Below are positions 1 through 11,850 of a stretch of 64,000 bases of DNA, piece after piece (positions within the stretch are counted from its first letter, which is position 1; every line of letters begins with the position of its first letter). The position numbers and the translations under genes are program-made. The notes beneath the pieces were generated by a model. The model was not told where the DNA came from, searched no databases, and saw only the letters and a list, made by a program, of their open reading frames with translations. The stretch is taken from contig OZ010793.1 of NCBI GenBank assembly GCA_963932465.1, forward strand, positions 259,839,696-259,903,695, written 5' to 3'. The stretch is from Maratus speciosus (Eukaryota; Arthropoda; Arachnida; Araneae; Salticidae).

Positions 1-790
1 TAGATTGTGGATACGATAAGGAATCTCTTTCATGATGCATAGGATAGCACCGCCCGCTACTGAGTGTTTTAAGCCAAAATTGAGACAGTATTGATTTTCA
101 GAAAAAGCATAAAATGTTTGGTGCAGTTCTATTCAATAGGTGCAGAGATATAAAAATCGCGAAAATCCTAAATAACACAGCACAGAAAAAAATCATCTGT
201 AGGACGATATACACCAAAATGTCATCATACTAACTGAATATGATGAAGTTTGATGAAATTCTGTGCTCTAGTTCTTGAGATATAGCTCTCACGGCACACC
301 TGCCAACTTCAGATTTTTTAAAAATCAGCACTACGAACCAGAAAATTTATTTTAAAAAGTTACTTTTAATCTACGTGGTACTTCAGCATTAATTTATTTG
401 AACATCTAAAATAATATGAAATTGGATTACATTTTGTCCATTAGTTTTTTGGATATAGTTATCGCGGAAATCATGAAAAACCCAGCATAGTAGCACCACC
501 TGTTGAGCGATATACACTAAAAGTTAATCGGCAAGTATTTTAGTTCAAGCCTATATGCAGTTAAATGAAATTCTGTATATTGGTTTTTACAATATAGCTA
601 TCATGGAATAAAATAATTAAGCATAGCAGTGCCACCTGTTGGGCAATATAAACCTAAAGCTAAGTTATACCTAGATCTATCTTAATCTTAAGTTCGATTA
701 TTATTAAACTCCATGCATTAGTTCTTGAGATTGAAGGACCACAAAAATTGTGTCTCACACAGACTAACAGACATACACACATTTCCCAAA
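1..790. repeat. Degenerate tandem repeat, about 140-bp period
   Basis: A phrase like ttcttgagatatagct recurs near 267, 438, 578 and 717. A second phrase, agcatag followed by gcaccacctgttg, recurs near 483 and 622 with a weaker match near 41. The spacing is about 140 bases and the copies are diverged. Similar phrases (gttatcgcggaacagacagac) lie near the far end of the Helitron-like insertion at 4104-6535, so this may be the inside of a related element. There is no coding potential. Confidence 0.45.
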
Positions 791-1732
791 AATAGTTAAA
801 TCGCATTCAAGACATCCCGAAACGTGTAAATCAAGCTAAAAACGAAAGTCGAAAATTTTCTCTATTCCAATACTTTCTTCTTATTTATTAGAAGAATGTA
901 AAAACAAATTAGTCTAGTATCATTCTTTTTTAGTACATGTCTACAAAAGAACATATTTTATAATAATCTTATATGTACAATGACACCGAATAAAATTGCT
1001 TAAATGTATTTTTTTCATTTTATATAATGCGAGTGTGTTTAATAAGAGCATGAGCTCCCAACTACGCACGATTTTTTAGGCCTTCCACTAATAAAATATT
1101 TGGGGCACAACTTTTCGATTATGGCGCATTTTAGATACGAATAATGCATATGAAATTAAAAATATGTATTATTGAATACAAAAATATAAAGGAAAAAATT
1201 TGATAATTTTTAACACAAGTTGAATTATTATTATTATTAACAAAAGTTCGAATTCTTCGTATAAAGTAGTTTTAAAATTAAAACACTCAAGTAAAATATC
1301 AAACCATATATAAGTGCAAAGAAATAAAAAATCATTTGCACCTACTATGAAAGTCTTGAAACTTTTAATGTAGAGCAGGAAAAATATGAAAGCTCTTACA
1401 TTCATAAAAAGAAAGCACTTATAAAATATTCATGAAAAGTAGGAATAATTCGAATGCAAAATTTGCAAAGTCATAAATTTCATTTTTTCATAGTCAAATC
1501 GTTCCTTTAAAAGTTCATTGTAGCAATTTTCTTGCGATTACTGCCTAGTAAAATTTAAATTAATGAATGGAACATGCGAATTTTTAAGAAATCCTTTTTC
1601 AATATTTTTGAATAAAACTAAAAGACCAGAAAGACAAAAGTCGAGCTCCTTATATGTGTGGTCAATGGGCAACTGTCAGTAATAGAGCGCTGCACCTGCG
1701 CAACTTTCAGATCTCAAACACACTGACACTCA
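791..1732. other. AT-rich stretch without a recognised feature
   Basis: No convincing exon, repeat boundary or RNA gene seen. The short open frames have the composition of random AT-rich DNA. Confidence 0.5.
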
Positions 1733-2060
1733 CTGAGTTATCTTACGAGGAGAGGGTCTGAGGTTGGTGTCACCAAATATGATGTACATTTGTGTATCGA
1801 TAGAGTATAGTTAGTATATAAATATATGACTGCCATAAAGCGCAACCCCCAGGGGGTCTTGAGAAAATAAGTCGCAAAGTTTAAGCTACAGTTTATAATC
1901 AGATAAATTTCCTTCTTTGACAAGTGGTTCAGTAGCATAGTCGGCAGCATGCAGGATTTGAGATTTTTCTACCCGAGTTCAAATCCAGATCGGACTTGTT
2001 TTTCAGAACGAAAATTTTTATCAATCATTTTCGAACCGCAATTGAAAAAATATGTATAAT
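1733..2060 (+). repeat. Left arm of an inverted repeat with a tRNA-like domain
   Basis: This arm reappears in reverse orientation as 3840-4103 plus 6536-6612. It contains a tRNA-like stretch at about 1920-1995, with a box-A-like tagcatagtcgg and a box-B-like gagttcaaatcc, suggesting a tRNA-derived SINE or a transposon arm that captured one. The right arm has the better box B (gagttcgaatcc on the minus strand). The arms end on the inside at the shared phrase ttgaaaaaatatgtat. Confidence 0.7.
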
Positions 2061-3839
2061 AATTGAAATTTATAAAAAATATGAATTAAATGTATATTTT
2101 GTAGCATATAAGTGCTTTTTTAACTATGAAATTTTGCATATTTAAATATACCAGATAGTGCCCACCAAGATTTGACGGTAAATAACGTGAATGTTTCATT
2201 AGAAAAATTCTTGAATTTTTAATTAGTTGCTTTTAAATTAATTATTGAATGACGAATTATGTGACGGATTTCTATATTGAATATTGCATCGGTGATTCAT
2301 ATTTCTTTAAGGCGATAGATGATGCTGTCAGTTTAATCTATTCAATGAAGTGAAAGAATTTTAAGTTTATAATTTACAACCAATTATGGTTGCTTTTTAT
2401 CAGAAATTTACCTAAAAATACTGCTTAGAGTATTTATTTTACATACTACAGATTATTTTTTTAAATAAAAAATAACAACATTTATTTATTATTATTTTTC
2501 TTAACTGCATGATCATTAAAAGCTGTCATAAACTTTATTTTTATCTGTCTAATTATCTAAACACCTAAATTGGAAACTTGATGCAGCTAACGATTTATAA
2601 TATACATTTTTATTACTTGAATTTTATTTTACATTTTTACACATTTTTAAAATATTAAACCTGATATAAAGGTAATTACTTTTATAGCTCTTACGAATGT
2701 TTTTCTTTCTTCTGTTTTATTTTTTACGCAAATGAATGACAAACTTTTCTTTCTGACACACACGCATATACATTCCTTGATAATGGTCAGAAAATTGTAG
2801 ATCAGCTCAATTTATTTAATTGATAATTACATGCAAAATATTTTAGCTTAAATATTTTAAATATAAAATCACTATTTTGTCAAAATGTTACTGAGTGTTA
2901 AATTTTATTTAATTATAAAGCATTCAAATAATAATAATAATAATAAAATAAAAATCCTATAACTTCTCTTCCTAATAAAAAGTCATTATTGAAATGAATT
3001 ATCTACAAAAATATTTCACATTTTGCCAAGCTTGGGCTCTAACCTGCATCCTCTACAAAAATTCAAAGCTTTAAACTCCTGCGTTAACACCCTATGTTAA
3101 TAATTCATAAAATTAAGCTAATTTTTATATTTATTTACTGTTATTTACATAAATAAGCTACTATTTTTCCCAGTGAAATAAATGTATTGTTTTTACCAAC
3201 TAGTTTTTAAACTTTTGAATTTTTTAAATCTTGGATTCTTATGGTTATAGTAAGAATAACTATCTTTGTGCTTAAAAATAAGTTCTAAAAAGGTATTGAA
3301 TTGCTGAAAATAATTATTATGTAGGTAATAATTACAAAACCAAAAATCCAAAATAAAAAAAAAAGTCATATTAAGAATTAAAAAAAGTGTATTAAAAAAA
3401 TCATCAAATATTCAAAATACTTTCATATAGGAAGAAAATTAAAATAATATAATTATTCACATATTTATATCACATGTTTTAATTTATTCCTCTGTGAAAA
3501 ATAGTAGATTATCCATTGAAATAACTGTAAATAATTTTAAATAACAACAAAAAATTTCTGGTCTACAGACATATAAATATATATTTTTTTACTTTTCATT
3601 ATATATTTAAACATACAATGAATCCATATTTTTTGTAAATTTCAATTATTATACATATTATCAAATTATTCATTACTCAGTTAAATTACTTAAGTTTAAT
3701 AGATAAAGGAGTACAGTATATTACATGACACGGTGACATACGCAAGAAGCACATCCAAGAATGAGAACAACAAAATCAGTGTTGCCAAACTACACATACA
3801 AAAAGTGTGTTACCAAAACAGCAATAGAAACTGTGACAA
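2061..3839. other. AT-rich spacer between the inverted-repeat arms
   Basis: The spacer has an (aat)n run near 2928-2945 and several A/T homopolymers. No coding sequence is recognised. If the arms are the ends of one transposon this is its interior, but no transposase remnant is visible. Confidence 0.45.
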
Positions 3840-4103
3840 CAGAATTTAAAACTTAATACATATTTTTTCAATTGCGGTTTGAAAATGATTAATAAAAATT
3901 TTCGTTCTGAAAAACAAGTCCGATCTGGATTCGAACTCGGGTAGAAAAATCCCAAATCCCGCATGCTTATGACCATGCTACTGAACCGCTTGCCAAAGAA
4001 GGAAATTTATCCACTTATAAACTGTAGCTTAAACTTTGCGACTTATTTTCTGAAGACCCCATGGATGTTGCGCTTTATGGCAGTCATATATTTATATACT
4101 AAC
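3840..4103 (-). repeat. Right arm of the inverted repeat, inner part
   Basis: Reverse complement of about 1800-2060, including the tRNA-like domain (about 3910-3990, minus strand). Homology to the left arm stops at ...actaac (4103) and resumes at tatactct (6536), which shows that 4104-6535 is an insertion. Confidence 0.75.
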
Positions 4104-6535
4104 TAGTAAATCTGTTATATTTATATAGTTACTAGTTATATTTATATACTAACTAGTAAATCAGGGGGGCTCTGCCCCCCTGAACCCCTTCGTAGTGTAA
4201 TTTAATTTACATTTGTAATTATCAATTAATTGTGTTAATGTCCTTTAGTAAATTCTACCAATAGACGGAAACGTACATGAATTCTTTTCTACAGCCCTGT
4301 ATATTACGTGAAGATTTTTACGCGTCGTCTATAACATTTAAATTTAATGCAGACAAAAAACCCTCTTAAAACTGCTCATATCACATTTCCGGGGATTAGT
4401 ATGCATAGTGTGCACCATATATCCAGTTTCTGCGGAGTCCTGTATATGGTTCTATTTAAATTCTGCAAACATTTGTTAGTATACTAAATGTAATTGGGCT
4501 GGGAAATACATAACTCAAAAAAAAAAAAAAAAAACACTGAAGCAATTCGCGCTCATTTTCATTTATACTTACGAATTCATTTGTGTATCCCTGTACATGG
4601 TCTATACAATATTTAAGCACTACTTATTAAGCACAAATTTACTTAACGTTAAAACGCACACCATAATCGAAAATGCTCTTCAGAAATCATCCCTAATAGA
4701 CCAGAACTGTATCCGAAATTTTTTATGTGACCCTATAAATGAACGATAAATACGATACAAATCATATTCAAGCTTCTTGTAGTCAACCACAGTAATGTAA
4801 TTTAATTTCATAATGTTTGAATTAGTGCAACACAATTAACACATTGACGACAGGCAATTTAATTAAATCTGGGTTTAAAAACAGTAGAAGCTCCTCCCTC
4901 TTCTGAAAGTGTCTCGGAAATTGGTTTCTGAGATATGTTTTTCATGTTTATGTAGCAGTAAATATGTTTCAATGTACGGATGTAATATATAATGTCTTAC
5001 AATCTATAAAAAATATGGACAACACAATATAAATGTCTTTTCTCTAAGGTAGAAGTCACTCCCTTAGCCAATGATGTATTCTGAATAAAAACGAGAATTC
5101 TCGTTTCCCGTCGCTAATGTGTTAAAATAAGCTGTGAAGAGTTTTTTTTCCCCCGTAGACCACATTTTAATCGACCACTTTTGTGTGACACTGAAAAAAA
5201 CATATGCTTTGCACCCCATATACTACAAAAATGTTTCAAAAATACATATCAATTTTATTATTTTGTAACAGAGTAACATCATCAAAAAACGCCACAAAAG
5301 GATTTTCTTCAAAGATTGTAATATTATGAATACTTTTGAGTTCCCTGTACGCATGCTGTAAGTGCTACACATAACATATTTTATAGTAACCAGGTTCTAG
5401 TGCACCTTAATAAAGTATATAAATTTCATTACGTTTAAAATTGTGTAACATTATTAAAATACACCGCAGACGATTTTTCCCAAAGACTATAATGCAACGG
5501 AATAGTTTTGAGTGCCCCTGTAACTAAGCTATGAATGCTACACTCTTCATTTTTAATACCAAACATACTTTGGCAAACCTCAATAACGTATATCAATTAC
5601 ATGTAATCCCGACTATATTTACGTGAGTTAGAGTACGTAGAGAAACACGGCAGGGGACAGATAGAAAAACTGAAGTCATAAATATTTTTCATCCATGTTG
5701 GAAAGTGTTAAAAAGGATTTACATGCCTTTAACTGTACGTTTTTTTCACTTATAGCATGGTTAAACATTAGTTTAAACATCCTAATCCATGCGATAGCAA
5801 TAACATATTAAAAGCCCCCCAAAATATGCATATCTGGAGATCTATAAATCTACTGGAAAATAATTCATTATCGTGCCCACTGTTAATTGCATAAATTGCA
5901 TCGGTTTGGCGCGATAAAATATTTTTTGTGATAGCCTTTTAATAGTACCTGCAACAAAATTAACGTAATTTACTAACTTCAATCATATTTGACGCAATGA
6001 TAGACTACGAATAACAGTTGCTAGGCAACGAAGAAAAGGAAAAAAAAAAGAAATATGTATCATGTAAAACAAGAAAATTAATTTAAAAATTCTTTATATT
6101 ATTGGAATACATGTATAAATGTCCTCAAAACATTATACACGTAAATAAAAAAATCTGATAGATATATTGATAAAACTTCAATATAATAGGAATAATTTAA
6201 AACCCTTATTTGGAATTTTAGTATCCATAATTTGACATTTAAATCCATTAATCAAACGTGCCATTTTCTTTCAACTAATCGAAATTTGAAAATCGTCTGA
6301 CTTGCCGTAGAAAAGCATTATAAAGAAAAATAAAATCTTCTATATTTTCCGAACGAATGAACCAAATTTAACCAAAAACTATACAGCTACGTCCGGGTAT
6401 CTCACGAATATGCCCAATTAATTTCAAGCTGATCGGGTGCTTTTTGCGGCAGTTATCGCGGAACAGACAGACAGACAAACGGAAATCAAAACTTTTCGTG
6501 TCTCCACAGTAAGCCTTCACTGACGTTTCGGCAAC
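4104..6535 (-). mobile_element. Helitron-like insertion splitting the right arm
   Basis: The limits come from comparison with the unbroken left arm. The left edge carries a GC-rich hairpin at 4163-4181 (8-bp stem, 3-nt loop) next to ctagt, which is how Helitron 3' ends look when read on the minus strand. The terminal phrase actaactagtaaatc occurs twice, at about 4099 and 4148. No target duplication longer than a few bases is present. No Rep/helicase coding is seen, so this is a non-autonomous copy. Related phrases (agacgga, ccctgtat, tagtatactaaatgtaat) recur in the spacer at 29846-30691. Calling it a Helitron is inference from the terminus. Confidence 0.6.
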
Positions 6536-6612
6536 TATACTCTATCGATACACAAATGTCCATCGCATTTGGTGACATCAACCTCGGACCCTCTCCTTGT
6601 TAGATCAGTTTT
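6536..6612 (-). repeat. Right arm of the inverted repeat, outer part
   Basis: Reverse complement of about 1735-1815, containing tatcgatacacaaatg and ccctctcct. It continues the arm interrupted at 4103. Confidence 0.7.
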
Positions 6613-6616
6613 GCAA

Positions 6617-6873
6617 ACGAGCCATTAATTCCCAAATTGGCTCAACCTAACCCAGCAATCTGATTGGCTAAAAGTGATATTTATATAGTAGAAAATTATA
6701 TTTATTTTCTTATGAATTAGTGTAATGTAAAATAGAATGCAATTATAATGACTTAAATTGATTTATTTTGTTACATTTGACCAAAATCACAGTAAAGTAA
6801 TCCAAAATATTAATGTTAACGAAGGATCAGAGTGCTGAGATCGGATGAGCCAATTTGGGAATTAACGGCTCGT
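6617..6873. mobile_element. Short inverted-repeat element with 9-bp target duplication (MULE-like MITE)
   Basis: The termini are acgagccattaattccc and its reverse complement with one mismatch, and the inverted homology continues for about 28 bases. It is flanked by a perfect 9-bp direct repeat gttttgcaa (6608-6616 and 6874-6882). A 9-bp duplication plus long terminal inverted repeats is typical of Mutator-like elements. The 257-bp element is non-coding. Confidence 0.75.
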
Positions 6874-6882
6874 GTTTTGCAA

Positions 6883-7552
6883 TGTGAACAGGCATTCAAT
6901 CCTGCAAGGGTTCCACCTCAAAAATAGCAATCTAAGATACGTTAAATATTCGGTGTGAGCGGTGTATTACAGTTGCATCTAGATAGCACCTAGTACACCT
7001 ATCTGACAACAGAGAGCATTACTGTATACAGAGTCTTAAGTCGTCTTTGTATACAGTAGACCAGTGTTTCTCAAATGTTGGTCTGAAACCCTATACCAGG
7101 TTTTGTAAAATAATCTAAAATAAATAATAAAATGTTTAATATTTTTTGTCACAATCTAAAAGTTTGAAGCATGCTTTTTAATGCTGGCTTCTCTTTATTT
7201 CGTTGACATATGCTAAATTATCAATTTTTAAATACAATCTTTATTAATAAATTGTTAGAGCCACAAGAACTAACTTTGTTAAGAGATGGATGAAAAATTA
7301 AGCACTGTGATCATTGCATGCTAACTCAAATTTAAGAGTTATGCTAAATTACCAATGTTTAAATGCAACTCTTAATTAATAAGTTTGATACATAACAATC
7401 TTTTAGTTAAAACAATAGACAACTACAATTGTTTAAAATTCATAATACATTCTGTATTGATTTCACTGCATTTCCCCCTTGTTGTTAAAATTAGAACAGA
7501 ACTGATATAATTTTTGGAACCTGAGTAAAATGTTAAAATGCTCAATATTTAC
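6883..7552. other. Non-coding sequence left of the PHYHD1-like exons
   Basis: A hAT-like terminus (cagtgtttctcaa) begins near 7065, but no matching far end or target duplication is found. The next PHYHD1 exon is not recognisable here, so this is probably intron. Confidence 0.45.
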
Positions 7553-7600
7553 CATGCCCAATTTTGTTCAGTGATTTATGCTTGCCAACAACTAAGTGAC
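7553..7600 (-). CDS. PHYHD1: PHYHD1-like gene, third recognised exon
   Basis: This 48-bp exon on the minus strand has a strong acceptor (tttttttcag at its upper edge, 7601 upward) and a donor gtaaat at its lower edge (7552 downward). It enters in phase 1 from the exon at 7698-7773 and reads GHLVVGKHKSLNKIGH, matching the PHYHD1 stretch that ends in the conserved NKIGHALH. It leaves with one base of the next codon, consistent with GCN for the following alanine. PHYHD1 is an Fe(II)/2-oxoglutarate-dependent dioxygenase of the phytanoyl-CoA hydroxylase family. The metal-binding His/Asp residues lie in later exons, which I did not find in 1-7552, so the gene probably continues beyond the left edge. 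Confidence 0.88.
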
Positions 7601-7697
7601 CTGAAAAAAATATATGTTGTTAAAACAGAAAATTTTAAATAAAAAGTGATTAAGCTATATTAAGTAATTAAAATAAAGGAGTCATAAAAAGAAATAC

Positions 7698-7773
7698 CAT
7701 TTTCATCAACTGCATCTTTTTCAAAGAAGAATGAAATTTTGTCACCAGAGTTTAGAAAGTAATCACCTCGATC
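7698..7773 (-). CDS. PHYHD1: PHYHD1-like gene, second recognised exon
   Basis: This 76-bp exon on the minus strand lies between a ctcaatag acceptor (above 7773) and a gtattt donor (below 7698). It begins in phase 0, as required by the end of the exon at 19795-19935, and reads through DYFLNSGDKISFFFEK and then DAVDEN. The SGDKI-FFFEK block is diagnostic for PHYHD1 within the phytanoyl-CoA dioxygenase family. The exon ends with one base of a glycine codon completed by the exon at 7553-7600 across a 97-bp intron. Three consecutive exons with correct splice sites, phases and order make this a real host gene. Whether the locus is intact cannot be judged from here. Confidence 0.92.
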
Positions 7774-8559
7774 CTATTGAGAATTTTAAAGTAAAAGTTT
7801 TAAATTAATTGAAATTAAAAAGAAATTATACAATAGAAAATGGAAATAACTTTTTTGTAATGAAAAATATTACTATTTGATCACTTTCCCTCTGAGTTAA
7901 CAACAACAACAAAAAAATCCAATATACTTGATTTACATCACCACAATATTTATCACTTAGACTCAGTCACATTTCCTTGGGAATTTTCCTACTGTATTGC
8001 TAAATGGTTTAAAAATGAGGCAAAAAAGAATTAAATACCTAATTTGTGTGCTGATTTGTATGAAAATCTGGACAGTTCTTGCGACAGCGGTTTATAACAT
8101 ATATTCACCAAATGGAAGCTCAATCAGAAATTCAGTTTGGGAGTAATGTTCACTCAGCCATACACATGAATCATGATTACAACACTTTCCTTAAACCATG
8201 TGTTCAAAAAGCAAAAATAGGGATATAAACTGCTAGACATCAAGAAAAATGGAAGAAAATTTTTTAGATTTTTAAACAAATATGAAAAATACTTCTACAC
8301 TGCAACTAAACTTGAGTCATAATCAAAAGATTTCTTTTCAAGTCTCAGGTTTCTGACGTTAATGAACATGTGACTAATTAAGATTACTGCTAATTAATAT
8401 TATTTTTATTTTATTGATTGTATTTTGCATGTAAATCACTTTCTAGGTATTTGGGTTAGAGAAACATTCTTCTTATCTTGAAGTTTGAAATGAGCTATTA
8501 TATTCATATCTTATTGTATGAAAAGAGCCATTGTGTAAATGACATACCAGTATTTCTTT

Positions 8560-9110
8560 TCTTTTGTATATGAGAATGTGGACAACAAAGAGAATAGATA
8601 AAGTGAAGAAGAGAAAAGTCTTTAGAATCCCGAGTGAATGACTGAGCGAAGAAGCAAAGTGCAGTGAGAGATAAGGGGATTCCTTGATTTACAAGGGATG
8701 ACCCTACATGTTTTTCTCTCGAGGGAGAAGCTGAGAGAAAGTGTTGGGTAGTCTTGGCTGAAGTCTTGTGGGTAGAGGCTGGAGGTTCGAGCCATGGATT
8801 TGCCAATGGAAATGTTCCTAAGAGAAGATTGACTCTTGTGGTGAGAAATATGTATAGGAAGGGAGATACCTGAGTGGCTCTCTGATAAGCCTTGCTGAGT
8901 TCAGTAAAGTGAGAAGGGACAGCACATAGTTTAATGCTACCCATTACATTGATATCATTTTAACATATAAGTTAGTGTTTTGCAGGATCTGCTATATCTA
9001 AGCCTACAATTGTAAAATTTTTTATGTAAATAAATTATTCTTTAATATTAATTGAATAAGTTAGTATTTAATTATTATCCTTCTCACATTGTGCCCGATA
9101 TCATGCATAT
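8560..9110. other. GC-richer block, possible old solo LTR
   Basis: The composition is clearly richer in G (on the plus strand) than its surroundings, and there is an aataaa near 9027 followed by a T-rich stretch. This could be a solitary LTR or a transcribed non-coding element. I found no second copy, no terminal repeat and no target duplication, so the identity is open. The 146-codon open frame on the minus strand (8504-8944) resembles no family I know. Confidence 0.2.
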
Positions 9111-9724
9111 ATCGGTGGTGGCACTCTATCAACAAAACAGCGGTTATTCGAAGTCTCTATGAGTGGTTTGGTTGACTGGAGTTTGAGTGATAATTATCAT
9201 CATATAGACAATGGAAAAGTGTAACATAGTCATTAATACTTTTTTATGGACCGAAGAAACAGAAAAACATAATTTGAATGAATCACAGGATGGATAAAAA
9301 TAAATAATACATACAAATTTCATTAATATTTAGATAGAATGTTTTCTTTATCTTCAAATTAATAAAATTCTTTTCAGGCAATTAAATACATTCATAAAAG
9401 ACATACACGAGAATTCAGAATCAAAGTCTCTATTGTTAAATAGCTTTTTTTTCAAGAATTATAAACACAGAAATTTTTAAAAATGAAAATGTGTCTTGTT
9501 TCTATGTAGTACCTATTTCATTTTGTTTATTAGGTAAAATTCTTGTTAAAGTATTGTAATCAAAAAAGTACTGTACAAAGAAAGTATTGTAATCACGATA
9601 AAAACCCAATTACAGAAATACTGGTATATTTTTAAATGAAAATATGTTTGATAGGAAGAAAAAAAAAATAGAAGTTTGGTAGCTGTGCAAAGAGGATAAA
9701 GTTCATAAAACATTATCCAGAGAT

Positions 9725-9800
9725 AGACCTGAAATTTGAAGTTTTTAGTAAGTAGCCAGTCGTCGGTAGACCCTTTTGGCTTAGCAGTCACTTTATTGCA
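9725..9800 (+). repeat. Fragment of a hAT terminus (family of 28035-29049)
   Basis: The stretch gtagccagt followed by cggtagac and cagtcac matches the left end of the hAT element at 28035, which reads gtagccagt, ccggtagac and gtggccac in the same spacing. Only one end is recognisable here. Confidence 0.45.
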
Positions 9801-9899
9801 ATCTTAATTCTTGTTGATTTAAACTTCCTATAGATTACAAGTTCAGTTAACAGAGCTTCTTCTAAAACTGATCACTTAAAATGTGGGGTCATGAGACCA

Positions 9900-10370
9900 C
9901 GACAAGGTCAAGCTACATGGGCAAAAGTCACTATATACTTTCGATTTTAGATGTTCTGTCGAATATCTAGAGACATATTGGGTGAATTCTACTGGAATTT
10001 TAGTGATGTAAAGAACATGTTTAATCCTATATTTTTTAGTGACAATTTGGTCACATGTATAAATAGGGAACAAAGAACAAAAGGAATAAAAAAATATTTG
10101 GGATCACTTTTAAATACTCAGAATGAACAGTAGCTGTCATACAAGACTAAGTGGTTCAAGTCAAACATTTGTTTTCATTTGTGTAAAAATAGTATGTATT
10201 TTCATGTTTTTTATTAGCATGCAGGTTTTGATCAAATTTAACACCACTTTCTGGGAACTTGGCAAAGTAAATAAGAAACTGCAATTAGAATATAAATATA
10301 GATTAAATATTTGATGAAATATCAGCATTTGTATAAAATAATTCTTAACTGTGCATACACTAAACAATAA
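9900..10370 (-). repeat. Left arm of an inverted repeat; unoccupied relative of the gypsy target site
   Basis: Read on the minus strand, this arm matches 10750-10996 continued by 17081-17230: cacagttaa, then aatttattt-rich text, then aaatgaaaacaaatgttt, then cagctac. It has the gypsy target sequence only once (tacatactatttttaca, about 10175-10200), which supports the 17-bp duplication seen around the gypsy element. Confidence 0.65.
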
Positions 10371-10749
10371 AATAAACTTTTTCCAATAATTTGAATAGCC
10401 AACAATATAGGCTTCACAGTCAGTTGAATATTCTGAAAATTAAAAAAGATATCAACAATATAGTGGACTAAATTTCAATTGCATTTTAAAAGTAGCTCGA
10501 TAATAAGGGATATCCACATTTTTGTCAGTTAAATTCCAAGAAAGAACTTTGTGTTTAACATATTCCACATATAGCTTTTGGATGAATACTTCGGTTTTGA
10601 TAATTCTTTTTTCTTTTTTGGAATGGGCTCATTCTGATGGTTTTTCCAAGGGGAACTAAAACTTCACAATATTTGACTGGCCTTTTTTTTTTTATATGAG
10701 TTACCCAATATAGTCAACTACTAAATTATGAAAAAAAAAAAAAAAAAAT

Positions 10750-10996
10750 CTTTATCATTCATGCATGCACAGTTAAAAATTATTTCATATAAATGCTCAT
10801 ATTGCATCAAATGTTTAATATGTTTATATTCTAATTCCAGTATATATTGTTTCTACTTTATTCTGTCAGGTTTCCTGAAAGGGGCTTTACATTTAGTCAA
10901 AAGCACTACATGTTATAAACAAAAAACATGCAAAAATTTCTTGCTTTTTTAAAAGAAATCTTTATATCTCCATGAATATACATGCTATATTTGCAT
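10750..10996 (+). repeat. Right arm of the inverted repeat, part before the gypsy insertion
   Basis: Matches the reverse complement of 10200-10370. The arm is interrupted at 10996 by the LTR element and resumes at 17081. Confidence 0.65.
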
Positions 10997-11473
10997 TGTA
11001 AAGTCGGCGCCGCTCCTCTGACCATCCCACGTGGTGTATAACTTGTTTAAAATAACATTCCTTTTTTAAATCAAAGATTATTGAGTTTATTTAAAACGAA
11101 CATGAAGACATTACAAGACGACACAATGATGATGACTATTTACACTGAAAAAAAAGAAAGGGTTTCACAAGGTGCACAACCTTCATATTAAACTCCACGA
11201 ACTACACTTCACTATATTATTAACTTGTATTACAAACTACTCAAATTATAATCCTTTGGTGCTCTTAGCACCCGATATGCTTCCGTTTTCACAAATCCAA
11301 AAAACACGCCGGCCAACATGCACGGCTCGGCTACCCTTCTCCAAAATCACTTTTACTCTGAAAAAAACAATATCCACCTCTCTCTCCGCGCGCGCCCGCA
11401 TACCATGTGACGTATGGCGTTGGCGCCAAAAGAATCGAAAGAGAAATTAATCTAAACGTTTCCAGACATCACA
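10997..11473 (-). repeat. 3' LTR of the Gmr1-like element
   Basis: 477 bp. It is identical to 16604-17080 except for three substitutions (near 11278, 11405 and 11416). A polyadenylation-like aataaa is readable on the minus strand in the tttaaaataaactcaat context near 11080. Confidence 0.95.
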
Positions 11474-11484
11474 CCCCCCAGCCA
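11474..11484 (-). other. Polypurine tract of the Gmr1-like element
   Basis: On the minus strand tggctgggggg directly abuts the 3' LTR start (tgtgatg). This is the expected position and composition for plus-strand priming. Confidence 0.7.
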
Positions 11485-11850
11485 AGATTGAAAATGGGGG
11501 AGGGGGTCCCTCAATTTTCTATCTGAAATTTAGTCTGGAGATGTCCTTATACTCCATTTTTTTTTTAAACAAAATTACCCAAATAAAAATAAAAGTTAAC
11601 AAATACATATAAAAAAAAATATACAAACTACATGTCTGAAGAATCTGAGCACTCTGCCTAAAACTCGTCTTACCTACTAATACAAAACAGAATTAATACT
11701 TAATAATAACAATAATAAATGCAATAACAAATAAAACATATAAAAGGAAACAAAAGTTGTAGTAACACACTAAATAAATTTTGAATCAAAACTTTAAAGT
11801 AAACAGTCGCTTATCAAATAGTTCATGAAAGTTTTTCACAGTTTGTTTTC

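Noticed and set aside
7065..8470. hAT element starting cagtgtttctcaaatg
   Set aside because: The possible far end (ttagagaaaca near 8455) pairs poorly and the flanking 8-mers do not match.
8504..8944. 146-codon open frame on the minus strand
   Set aside because: No family resemblance, no splice sites placing it in the PHYHD1-like transcript, and it lies in an intron; the length is explained by locally lower AT content.
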